Below, in pieces: positions 18,266 to 25,974 of a stretch of DNA of 64,000 nucleotides. Position 1 is the first letter of the stretch; each line of letters starts with the position of its first letter. Position numbers and translations under genes: made by a program. Below the pieces are notes generated by a model. That model did no database searches. It was not told the DNA's origin and worked only from the letters and a program-made list of their open reading frames with translations. Source of the stretch: an uncultured Aquimarina sp. (lineage in GTDB: Bacteria; Bacteroidota; Bacteroidia; Flavobacteriales; Flavobacteriaceae); the NCBI GenBank assembly GCA_947489685.1, contig CANLEM010000001.1, positions 930,001 through 994,000 of the forward strand, given 5' to 3'.

Positions 18266-19315
18266 ATGAAGTTATCACATTTCAATTTTGACCTTCCGCA
18301 AGAGTTATTGGCAGAATATCCCGCAGAAAACAGGGACGAATCTCGTTTAATGGTTCTTAATAGAAAGGAACAAACTATCGAGCATAAACAGTTCAAAGAT
18401 TTAATTAATTATTTTGAACCTAATGATGTTATGGTAGTTAACAATACCAAGGTTTTTCCTGCTCGTTTATACGGAAATAAAGAGAAAACAGGAGCTAGAA
18501 TTGAAGTGTTCTTATTACGAGAGTTGAATTCTGAAACTCGTCTTTGGGATGTACTTGTAGATCCTGCAAGAAAAATACGTATCGGAAATAAACTTTATTT
18601 CGGTGATGATGAAAGTCTAGTAGCAGAAGTTATAGATAATACTACTTCTCGAGGTCGTACATTACGTTTTTTATATGATGGTTCATATGATGAGTTTAGA
18701 CAGAAACTTACAGATCTGGGAGAAACTCCATTACCAAAATATATCAAAAGAGATACAGAACCAGAAGACGAAGAAAGATACCAGACAATATATGCTAAAA
18801 ATGAAGGCGCAGTTGCTGCACCTACTGCAGGACTACATTTCTCTAAACACTTGATGAAGCGTTTAGAAATTAAAGGTGTAGATTTTGCAGAGATTACATT
18901 GCATGTTGGATTAGGAACATTTAATCCTGTAGAGGTAGAAGATTTATCCAAGCATAAAATGGATAGCGAAGAAGCATATGTTACAGCTCACGCTACTAAT
19001 ATTATTAACTCAGGGATCGAAAATAAAAAGAAGATATGTGCCGTTGGTACTACAGTAATGAGAGCCTTAGAGAGTTCAGTTTCTTCAGAAAACACGTTAA
19101 ATGAGTTTAGAGGATGGACCAATAAGTTTATTTTCCCTCCTTATGATTTTAGTATTGCAAATTGTATGATTACTAATTTTCATACACCGAAATCAACTTT
19201 GTTAATGATGGTTTCTGCATTTGCTGGTCATGATTTTATTAAAGAAGCCTACGAACAGGCTGTAAAAGAGAAGTATAAGTTTTATTCTTATGGTGATGCA
19301 ATGCTAATCATTTAA
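18266..19315 (+). CDS. queA: S-adenosylmethionine:tRNA ribosyltransferase-isomerase
   Basis: A 349-residue QueA. It transfers and isomerises the ribosyl part of SAM onto preQ1-modified tRNA to make epoxyqueuosine at the wobble base. Conserved stretches include [24 protein letters not shown] at the start, [24 protein letters not shown] and [12 protein letters not shown]. The ATG at 18266 gives the standard N-terminus and a 20-base leader from the promoter. A strong terminator follows. It is transcribed alone, with no other queuosine gene nearby. Confidence 0.95.
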   Translation: MKLSHFNFDLPQELLAEYPAENRDESRLMVLNRKEQTIEHKQFKDLINYFEPNDVMVVNNTKVFPARLYGNKEKTGARIEVFLLRELNSETRLWDVLVDPARKIRIGNKLYFGDDESLVAEVIDNTTSRGRTLRFLYDGSYDEFRQKLTDLGETPLPKYIKRDTEPEDEERYQTIYAKNEGAVAAPTAGLHFSKHLMKRLEIKGVDFAEITLHVGLGTFNPVEVEDLSKHKMDSEEAYVTAHATNIINSGIENKKKICAVGTTVMRALESSVSSENTLNEFRGWTNKFIFPPYDFSIANCMITNFHTPKSTLLMMVSAFAGHDFIKEAYEQAVKEKYKFYSYGDAMLII

Positions 19316-19335
19316 GAAAAATAATTACCTTATTA

Positions 19336-19369
19336 AAAACCCTGTTTATATATACTTAAACAGGGTTTT
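19336..19369 (+). terminator. queA terminator
   Basis: AAAACCCTGTTTA (19336-19348) pairs with TAAACAGGGTTTT (19357-19369) over 13 pairs around an 8-base loop, running into a T stretch. This is a typical intrinsic terminator, and its A/T symmetry could let it work in both directions. Confidence 0.85.
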
Positions 19370-19419
19370 TTGTTATATCCTTAAAAATTAACTATTTAAG
19401 ATGTTTTTGTGTTGAAAAA

Positions 19420-19549
19420 AATGTTATTTTCGCCTTCGCAAAAATTACGGTTTTACCGTATACACGCGATGTGTATTTTGACGACAAATAATGTATTTTG
19501 TCGAAAAAATAACATTGTATATTGTTTATAAGAGGACTTTTTATACAAT
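19420..19549 (+). ncRNA. Candidate structured RNA upstream of the CHI/DUF2147 gene
   Basis: The sequence between the queA terminator and the next gene folds into a closed multi-branch shape on paper. A closing stem pairs AATGTTATTTTCG (19420-19432) with CGAAAAAATAACATT (19502-19516), with a 2-base bulge. Inside lie three hairpins: ACGGT/ACCGT (19447-19459), ATACAC/GTGTAT (19459-19475) and CGACAAATA/TATTTTGTCG (19482-19503), some sharing end bases. A further hairpin ATTGTATA (19514-19521) with TATACAAT (19542-19549) follows, with a T run at 19556-19562. It could be a small RNA or a cis-regulator; I cannot match it to a known family. Confidence 0.35.
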
Positions 19550-19606
19550 TGGATCGTTTTTTGCATATGCTGAATTGTTAATGTAGAATTAAACCCAAAT
19601 TGAAAC

Positions 19607-20533
19607 ATGAAAAAAGTAATTTATTACGTAATTATTTTTATTACAACCTTTTCCTTTTCGCAGACCAAAGTAGGATCAGTGCAATTCAATGATGTAGATA
19701 CATTCAATGGTGCTGAACTAATGCTTAATGGTGCTGGTCAAAGAGATAAAATGTATGCTATGGGTCTTTATCTGGATTTTGAAGTTGATGGCGTAGAAGA
19801 TGGTGTTAAAGTAGCAGAAAAGGATGATACGATGGCAATTACTATAAAGGTTACTTCGTCTTTTGCAGGTCCGGAATTAAAAGAGATTATTAGAAACGGA
19901 ATGGAAAGAGCAACCGATGGGAATAGCTATTTGTTAGAAAACCAAATTCGAGATTTCTTAAACCTTTTACCCAAAAAAATAAACAAATTTGACATCTTTA
20001 AGATTGTCCATAAAAAAGGAGGAGATATTTCACTTTTTAGAAATAGAGAATTGCTTGGCTCTATGAATAGCCCTGAATTTAAGAAAGCACTGTTTAAAAT
20101 ATGGTTAGGCGAAAATCCTGTTGATGGAGAATTGAAAGAAAATCTATTGGCATCTTATGAACCTAATCCGGTTTTAGGAAAATGGAAAACCTATGACAAA
20201 AAAACAGGGGTTGCAATTAACATTGTTCAGATGTATATGCTAAAAGATAAACTTTTTGGATCTATTGTAGAAATGTTACGCCATTCAGAAAAAGATGATG
20301 TTTGTTATGAGTGTCAAGGAGATGATAAAAATCAGAAAGTAGAAGGTTTAGTAATACTTAAAAACCTTAAAATTAGAGGAGATAATCGCTATGGTGGTGG
20401 AAAATTTACCAATATCAAAACTGGTGAAATTTCGGATTGCCAAATGTGGATTGATGAAGACAATAAAGATGTGCTTTATGTAAAATATAAAGGAAGTAAA
20501 GGAACCCACGAGTGGAAAAAAGTAAAAAATTAA
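19607..20533 (+). CDS. Exported chalcone isomerase-like / DUF2147 fusion protein
   Basis: A 308-residue protein with signal peptide about 1-19 (ending FSFSQ). Residues about 20-170 resemble the chalcone isomerase-like fold: a strand pair, NGAGQRDKMYAMGLYLDF, and a helical region with RNGMERATDGN. Residues about 189-308 resemble DUF2147, with GKWKTYDKKTG, a CYECQG pair of cysteines, and a final strand ending HEWKKVKN. Both domains normally occur as separate small exported proteins in Flavobacteria, so a single-chain fusion is unusual. Bacterial chalcone isomerase-like proteins are thought to bind fatty acids or other small hydrophobics; the catalytic role is unknown. Transcribed alone between two terminators. 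Confidence 0.72.
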   Translation: MKKVIYYVIIFITTFSFSQTKVGSVQFNDVDTFNGAELMLNGAGQRDKMYAMGLYLDFEVDGVEDGVKVAEKDDTMAITIKVTSSFAGPELKEIIRNGMERATDGNSYLLENQIRDFLNLLPKKINKFDIFKIVHKKGGDISLFRNRELLGSMNSPEFKKALFKIWLGENPVDGELKENLLASYEPNPVLGKWKTYDKKTGVAINIVQMYMLKDKLFGSIVEMLRHSEKDDVCYECQGDDKNQKVEGLVILKNLKIRGDNRYGGGKFTNIKTGEISDCQMWIDEDNKDVLYVKYKGSKGTHEWKKVKN

Positions 20534-20560
20534 AAGATCATTTTTTTGATTTAATATATA

Positions 20561-20590
20561 AAAACCCTTATTGTAATATGAGGGTTTTTT
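20561..20590 (+). terminator. Terminator after the CHI/DUF2147 gene
   Basis: AAAACCCTTAT (20561-20571) can pair with the run ending AGGGTTTT (to about 20588), forming a CCCT/AGGG core with A/T flanks around the loop, followed by a T run. It is an intrinsic terminator 28 bases after the stop codon. Confidence 0.8.
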
Positions 20591-20642
20591 TGTTTAGTAT
20601 AATAAAGAAGAATAAGTCGATACAAGTACCATTTTATCTTTT

Positions 20643-20650
20643 TACTTTTG
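20643..20650 (+). promoter_or_regulatory. rlmN promoter -7 element
   Basis: TACTTTTG matches TAnnTTTG exactly and ends 7 bases before the rlmN ATG, so transcription should begin at or next to the start codon. The -33 element is not clear. Confidence 0.6.
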
Positions 20651-20657
20651 CAATACT

Positions 20658-21698
20658 ATGAATGTGAAGAAAAAAGACATAAGAGCCCTTAGTAAAGAAC
20701 AATTGCGATCTTTTTTTGAGGAAAGCGGAGATAAAGCTTTTAGAGGAAATCAGGTCTATGAATGGCTGTGGAATAAAGGAGCTCATAGTTTTGAGGATAT
20801 GACTAATATTTCTTTGACTACTCGACAAATGCTTGAAGAAAATTTTGTGATTAATCATATTCGAGTAGATCAAATGCAACGAAGTAAGGATGGCACTATA
20901 AAGAATGCCGTAAGGCTTCATGATGGATTAATTGTAGAATCTGTTCTTATACCTACTCCTACTAGAACGACGGCGTGCGTTTCGTCTCAAGTAGGTTGTA
21001 GTTTGGATTGCAAATTTTGCGCCACAGCAAGGCTTAAAAGAATGCGCAATCTTAATCCTGATGAGATCTATGATCAGGTAGTTGCTATAGATAAAGAAAG
21101 TAAGTTATATCATAATCGACCTTTATCTAATATTGTTTTTATGGGTATGGGAGAGCCATTAATGAATTATAATAACGTACTAAAAGCCATTGATAAAATT
21201 ACATCGGCCGAGGGATTGGGGATGTCTCCAAAAAGAATCACGGTCTCTACTTCGGGAGTTCCCAAAATGATTAAAAAAATGGCTGATGATCAGGTGAGAT
21301 TTAAACTTGCAGTATCCCTACACTCTGCTATCGAGGAGGTAAGAACCTCGATTATGCCTTTTAATGAAACATTTCCTTTATCTGATCTAAGAGAATCTCT
21401 AGAGTATTGGTATGCCAAAACAAAAAGTAGAATTACTTATGAATATGTAGTTTGGGATAAGATAAATGACAGAAAAGAAGATATAGATGCACTTCTTGAT
21501 TTTTGCTCTTATGTACCTTGTAAGGTTAACCTAATAGAGTATAACCCTATAGACGATGGAGAATTTCAACAAGCTTCGAGTGGAGCAATAGATCAATACA
21601 TTAAAGCATTAGAATCCAGGAGTATTGTTGTAAATGTTCGGAGAAGTAGAGGAAAAGATATTGATGCAGCTTGCGGACAATTGGCGAATAAATCATGA
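20658..21698 (+). CDS. rlmN: 23S rRNA (adenine2503-C2)-methyltransferase
   Basis: A 346-residue radical SAM enzyme. The cluster-binding cysteines are C114-x3-C118-x2-C121 in GCSLDCKFCATA. The conserved NIVFMGMGEPLMNY stretch and the late cysteine of AACGQLA (the methyl-carrying Cys of the family) are present. It methylates A2503 of 23S rRNA and A37 of some tRNAs at carbon 2. The near-zero leader suggests leaderless translation. A promoter precedes it, and ispB-like follows after 88 bases. Confidence 0.95.
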   Translation: MNVKKKDIRALSKEQLRSFFEESGDKAFRGNQVYEWLWNKGAHSFEDMTNISLTTRQMLEENFVINHIRVDQMQRSKDGTIKNAVRLHDGLIVESVLIPTPTRTTACVSSQVGCSLDCKFCATARLKRMRNLNPDEIYDQVVAIDKESKLYHNRPLSNIVFMGMGEPLMNYNNVLKAIDKITSAEGLGMSPKRITVSTSGVPKMIKKMADDQVRFKLAVSLHSAIEEVRTSIMPFNETFPLSDLRESLEYWYAKTKSRITYEYVVWDKINDRKEDIDALLDFCSYVPCKVNLIEYNPIDDGEFQQASSGAIDQYIKALESRSIVVNVRRSRGKDIDAACGQLANKS

Positions 21699-21786
21699 TT
21701 TTTCTTTATTAACAAGATTAGCTATAAACAACAAACAATTTATGCTATCTTCGTACTAGTTTAGAAATAAGAATTAGGGTTAAAAA

Positions 21787-22764
21787 TTGAAAATTGTCGA
21801 GCAAATAAAGCTACCTATTATTGATGAAATGGAACTTTTTGAACAAAAGTTTTCAGAGTCAATGTCTTCAAAGGTGGCGCTTCTTAATAGGATTACTCAT
21901 TATATAGTTAACCGAAAAGGGAAACAAATGCGACCTATGTTTGTTTTCTTAGTAGCCAAAATGGTTTCGGGAGGTGAGGCAAATGAAAGAACATATCGCG
22001 GCGCTTCGGTCATAGAGCTTATTCATACCGCTACTCTTGTTCATGATGATGTTGTAGATGATTCTAATCGTAGAAGAGGATTCTTTTCTATTAATGCACT
22101 TTGGAAAAATAAAATCGCAGTTTTAGTTGGGGATTATTTATTATCAAAAGGACTACTACTTTCTATTGACTATGGCGATTTTGATTTGCTTAAAATAATC
22201 TCGGTAGCTGTACGTGAAATGAGCGAAGGAGAACTTCTACAAATTGAAAAAGCTCGAAATCTAGATATTACCGAAGAAATCTACTACGAAATTATTCGCC
22301 AAAAAACAGCAACTCTAATTGCTGCATGTTGTAGTCTAGGAGCATGTTCTGTTGCTCCGGATGGTAATGATGTAGAAGATATGAGAAAATTTGGAGAACT
22401 AATTGGTATGGCTTTTCAAATAAAAGATGATCTTTTTGATTATGGTGATGCCGCTATAGGAAAACCAACAGGTATCGACATTAAAGAACAAAAAATGACC
22501 TTGCCTCTTATTTATACCCTTAATAATTGTACCAAAGAAAAAAAGAAATGGCTCATTAACTCGGTAAAAAATCACAACAAAGATAAAAAGCGAGTTAAAG
22601 AGGTGATAGATTTTGTTAAAAAAAGCGGTGGCTTAGAATATGCAATTACAATAATGCATCAATTTAAAAACCAAGCCTTAACCATTTTAGCCAAATACCC
22701 CGATTCTGAGTACAAATCTTCCCTTGAGTTAATGGTCGATTACGTTATAGATAGAAAAAAGTAG
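21787..22764 (+). CDS. Long-chain polyprenyl diphosphate synthase
   Basis: A 325-residue all-alpha trans-prenyltransferase. The first Asp-rich motif is HDDVVDDSNRRRG and the second is IKDDLFDYGD; GKQMRP near the N-terminus is also typical. It elongates farnesyl or geranyl diphosphate with IPP. In this phylum the likely product is the side chain of menaquinone, but chain length cannot be read confidently here. The start is TTG at 21787, giving the usual opening KIVEQIKLPI. The 168-base gap after it has no terminator but contains two imperfectly repeated AT-rich stretches. Confidence 0.9.
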   Translation: MKIVEQIKLPIIDEMELFEQKFSESMSSKVALLNRITHYIVNRKGKQMRPMFVFLVAKMVSGGEANERTYRGASVIELIHTATLVHDDVVDDSNRRRGFFSINALWKNKIAVLVGDYLLSKGLLLSIDYGDFDLLKIISVAVREMSEGELLQIEKARNLDITEEIYYEIIRQKTATLIAACCSLGACSVAPDGNDVEDMRKFGELIGMAFQIKDDLFDYGDAAIGKPTGIDIKEQKMTLPLIYTLNNCTKEKKKWLINSVKNHNKDKKRVKEVIDFVKKSGGLEYAITIMHQFKNQALTILAKYPDSEYKSSLELMVDYVIDRKK

Positions 22765-22932
22765 TTTTTTTATTTCTAATAATTCGAAATTATATTATTG
22801 AAAATCAGTAATTTGAAACGATTCATGTTTGAGTTAACGCATCTGTAGATTAAAATTTTTAGTACTCAGACAACCATTTTGTTTTTTATTGCGTCTATGT
22901 AGATAGAAGATTAAATCAATTAATTTTTAGTA

Positions 22933-23502
22933 TTGAAAGTTATTCAGTTTTATAAAAGCGAGGCTCAACTCATAAAAAAAGCAGCAAAACAGCATCGAGA
23001 TGCTCAGTATCAGTTGTATAATAAATACGCACCCAAAATGCTGAGTGTTTGTAGACAATATATAAGAGATGTACATTTTGCTGAAGAAGCTATGATGAGT
23101 GGTTTCCTGAAAGTATTTATGAATATTAAGAATTTTAAATCTGAGGGAAGTTTTGAAGGTTGGATAAGAAGAATTATGGTTAACGAATCTATTTCATTTT
23201 TAAGAAAAGAAAAACAAATTTTCTTTACCGAAGAGATTGTAACGTATAAAGAAGAATCTTGGAACAATATTAATTCTGATTTAGAAGTAGAACAAATTCA
23301 AGAATTGATTGATAGTCTTCCCGAAGGATATAAAATGGTGTTTGTACTATATGCTGTAGAAGGGTATAAACATAGCGAGATAGCCAAAATGTTTGGGATT
23401 TCAGAAAGTACATCAAAGTCTCAGTTATTTAAAGCAAGAAAAATGCTACAGCAAAAGTTAAATAAGCAAAATAAGATAAGTAATGGCGCCATTGAAATTT
23501 GA
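22933..23502 (+). CDS. RNA polymerase sigma factor, ECF type
   Basis: A 189-residue sigma-70 family factor with region 2 (about 22-90, including AEEAMMSGFLKVFMNIKNF and the GSFEGWIRRIMVNESISFLRK core) and region 4 (about 125-178, including the helix-turn-helix YKHSEIAKMFGISESTSKSQLFKARKML). There is no region 1 or 3, typical for ECF factors. The start is TTG at 22933. The next gene overlaps it by 20 bases and encodes a single-pass membrane protein, the usual place for an anti-sigma factor. Its target promoters are unknown. Confidence 0.88.
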   Translation: MKVIQFYKSEAQLIKKAAKQHRDAQYQLYNKYAPKMLSVCRQYIRDVHFAEEAMMSGFLKVFMNIKNFKSEGSFEGWIRRIMVNESISFLRKEKQIFFTEEIVTYKEESWNNINSDLEVEQIQELIDSLPEGYKMVFVLYAVEGYKHSEIAKMFGISESTSKSQLFKARKMLQQKLNKQNKISNGAIEI

Positions 23503-24307
23503 AGAAAAGATAAAAGAAAAGCTTGAGCAGCGCGCTATCGAACCTTCTGCTGGTTCTTGGAAGCGATTAGAAACTCAATTAGAACAACCATATACCCGAA
23601 AAAAAGGATATAAAACGATATGGTATAGTGTTGCCGCAATTTTTATTGGAGTCTTAATACTAACATTTGTGTTTAAAAGCCAAAATACAGTATCAGGTAA
23701 TAGAGACTCTCAATTTGTAGACAAAACAGAAGAGATTAAAGAGAAAGATAATATAGAAGTAGTTCTTGAAAAAGATATACCTAACGAAGTAGCAACAGAA
23801 AAACATCAAACACCTATTAATGATGGAACGAAAGAAGAGGCTATAGCGGGTAGCAATGCGGAAGAAGGTAATACGGTACATAACAATAATCCGATTTCTA
23901 AAGATGAAGAATACAGAAACCAAATCAATACTGGTGTTGCCGAAAAAGTAAAAGATACCTTTAAAGTTTTAGAACCTAAACAAGAGATTGTTAAAACCGT
24001 AGTTCGAGAAGATGTGTTGGCTATAAACGAAATAGTCGAAGGTAAGGTAGCAAATGTAGTGGCTCAAATTCAGGAGTTAAAAAAGAATAAAACCGAGGTT
24101 ACAGAAGAAGAGATTAACATGTTATTACTTAATGCTCAAAGAGAAATAACATCGCAAAATATTTTTAAAACAAATACAGTAAATGCATCAGCTCTTTTAC
24201 AAGAAGTAGAAAGCGAAGTTGATGAAACCTTTAAACAACGAGTTTTTGAAGCGCTTAAAACTAGTTTTCAAAAGGTTAAAACTGCTGTAGCAGAACGAGA
24301 AAATTAA
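23483..24307 (+). CDS. Single-pass membrane protein, putative anti-sigma factor
   Basis: A 274-residue protein. The cytoplasmic N-terminus (about 1-42) is charged and contains EPSAGSWKRLETQL, a short motif found after sigma genes in Bacteroidota. One transmembrane helix follows at about 46-67, then a long acidic, low-complexity and coiled-coil extracytoplasmic part. The 20-base overlap with the sigma gene implies tight translational coupling. Acting as an anti-sigma factor is inference from topology and position; no zinc-binding ZAS motif is visible. Confidence 0.65.
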   Translation: MAPLKFEEKIKEKLEQRAIEPSAGSWKRLETQLEQPYTRKKGYKTIWYSVAAIFIGVLILTFVFKSQNTVSGNRDSQFVDKTEEIKEKDNIEVVLEKDIPNEVATEKHQTPINDGTKEEAIAGSNAEEGNTVHNNNPISKDEEYRNQINTGVAEKVKDTFKVLEPKQEIVKTVVREDVLAINEIVEGKVANVVAQIQELKKNKTEVTEEEINMLLLNAQREITSQNIFKTNTVNASALLQEVESEVDETFKQRVFEALKTSFQKVKTAVAEREN

Positions 24308-24331
24308 ATTTATTCATCAATCAAATCTGCT

Positions 24332-24355
24332 TAGCCTCTCGCCATAGGGAGGCTA
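24332..24355 (+). other. GC-rich hairpin between the anti-sigma and barrel genes
   Basis: TAGCCTCTC (24332-24340) pairs with GGGAGGCTA (24347-24355) over 9 pairs, one of them G-U, around GCCATA. It is the most GC-rich stem in its surroundings and lacks a T run, so it is more likely an mRNA processing or stability element than a terminator. Confidence 0.5.
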
Positions 24356-24381
24356 TTCAGAACATCAAAAAAATCCAAATA

Positions 24382-25443
24382 ATGAAGACTTTAGTAACAC
24401 TAGTCACAATGGTGGCCATGACATTTTTTGTCCAAATTTTAAATGCTCAAGAAGACATTGATAATGATAAAATAGTAGCATTAAAAGAACAAAAGGAAAA
24501 TATAATTAATATCGAAAAAGAAGCGTTGAAAGAAGAGATAGAAGCTATAAACGAGCGTTTTGATAACAATGAAATTACCTTAGAAGAAGCAAAAAAATTA
24601 AAAGAAGATGCCGCCAAAATTCATGCACTTAATATAGAAAACGGATTGGCAATTTTGGATAATAGAATTGCACTACTGGAACGTAATGGAGATGAATATT
24701 TAGGAACTGAAAATAATCGAGTACGAATAAGTTCGAAAAATTGGGATGACGATATTATTTTCGGAATTAACTTCAGTAAAAAAGGGAAAAAAGATGTAAA
24801 ATATGATCGTCGCACAACTTCTAATATGATTATAGCATTTGGACTCAATAATGCTATTGTAGATGGGCAGTCGTTGGATGATTCTGATTACAAGATAGCT
24901 GGGAGTAGGTTTTTTGAACTAGGTTGGGTCTGGAAAACAAGGGTTTTTAAGAATTCGAATTTTTTAAGATTAAAATACGGAATTTCATACACCTCAAATG
25001 GTCTAAAACCTACCGATAACAGATTCTTTGTTGAAAATGGAAATCAAACAGAATTGCAAGAGTTTAGAGTAGAGTTGGATAAATCTAAATTTAGAATGGA
25101 TAACATCGTAATCCCTGTACATTTCGAATTTGGACCATCAAGAGTTAAAGAAACAGAAAATAGTATTCGATATTATACAGCTCGTAAATTTAGAATCGGA
25201 CTGGGAGGTTATGTGGGAGCTAATATAAGTACTCGCCAAAAATTAAAATATAAAGAGAACGGAGATCGGATTAAAGATAAGATTAAAAGAGATTATAATA
25301 CGAGCGATCTGATTTATGGATTAAGTTCCTATATTGGTTTTGGGGATACGTCGTTATACATAAAATATGATGTCTCGCCAATCTTTAAAAATGCCGTGGT
25401 CGACCAAAATAATGTGTCATTAGGATTACGTTTTGACCTTTAA
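24382..25443 (+). CDS. Outer membrane beta-barrel protein with periplasmic coiled coil
   Basis: A 353-residue exported protein. Signal peptide about 1-22 (ending ILNAQ); a charged heptad-rich helix about 25-105, probably a periplasmic coiled coil; then about 120-353 alternating amphipathic strands ending in a C-terminal Phe-Asp-Leu (VSLGLRFDL), typical of outer membrane barrels. It resembles the porin-family or PorT-like barrels of Bacteroidota without being a clear member. It is the last gene of the sigma/anti-sigma set and may be the envelope component sensed or controlled by it; that is inference. Confidence 0.65.
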   Translation: MKTLVTLVTMVAMTFFVQILNAQEDIDNDKIVALKEQKENIINIEKEALKEEIEAINERFDNNEITLEEAKKLKEDAAKIHALNIENGLAILDNRIALLERNGDEYLGTENNRVRISSKNWDDDIIFGINFSKKGKKDVKYDRRTTSNMIIAFGLNNAIVDGQSLDDSDYKIAGSRFFELGWVWKTRVFKNSNFLRLKYGISYTSNGLKPTDNRFFVENGNQTELQEFRVELDKSKFRMDNIVIPVHFEFGPSRVKETENSIRYYTARKFRIGLGGYVGANISTRQKLKYKENGDRIKDKIKRDYNTSDLIYGLSSYIGFGDTSLYIKYDVSPIFKNAVVDQNNVSLGLRFDL

Positions 25444-25974
25444 TCGATTGTTAAGTACGATGAAATAACACAACACATCCCAAATAAAAAACAACAGCTG
25501 CAAAAATACCCTCAAAGTGTTAATTGAGAGTTAGCTAATTATTTATGTAAAAGAATGATATTATCGAGATATCATTCTTTTCTTTTTTATAAGAATAAAG
25601 ATTTAAATTATGTTCTCGGGGCCTTGTTATTCCTACTAACCTAGTTACGAGATAGCGTAAGGTATTATCGTTTACTTGTTAAATATTATACTGAAAATCA
25701 CAATTTGTTAAATATTTAATAATCGCAAAAATCCTTAAAATTAATACGGTTTTTACGTAACTTTTTGATTGTAAGTATTTTATGACAACATATTTTTTTT
25801 GTTTCTATATGAATTATTCTATATTTAACCAATTCATAGTTGAAGTGATGCAACACGAAACTTACTTCGCAAATATGTTCTATTTAATGATCAAAGATCT
25901 TTCTTAAAACTTTACTCAATAATAAAAGCTTATACTAATTAAATCACACAAACAATTAACCAAATTTCACGCAA
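25444..25974. other. 531-base intergenic region
   Basis: No plausible gene. It holds the terminator at 25549-25581, then an AT-rich stretch with a direct repeat TTGTTAAATATT at 25676-25687 and 25705-25716, in the upstream region of the large secreted protein gene. No perfect TAnnTTTG element was found; TACTTCGC near 25862 is the nearest candidate. Confidence 0.5.
25549..25581 (+). terminator. Terminator of the sigma factor set
   Basis: AAAAGAATGATAT (25549-25561) pairs perfectly with ATATCATTCTTTT (25569-25581) around a 7-base loop, followed by a T-rich run. It closes the sigma/anti-sigma/barrel unit about 105 bases after the last stop. Confidence 0.85.

Noticed and set aside
22830..22932. 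Two similar AT-rich stretches upstream of the sigma factor gene, beginning GCATCTGTAGATT and GCGTCTATGTAGAT
   Set aside because: Similarity needs several gaps and both are AT-rich; chance cannot be excluded.
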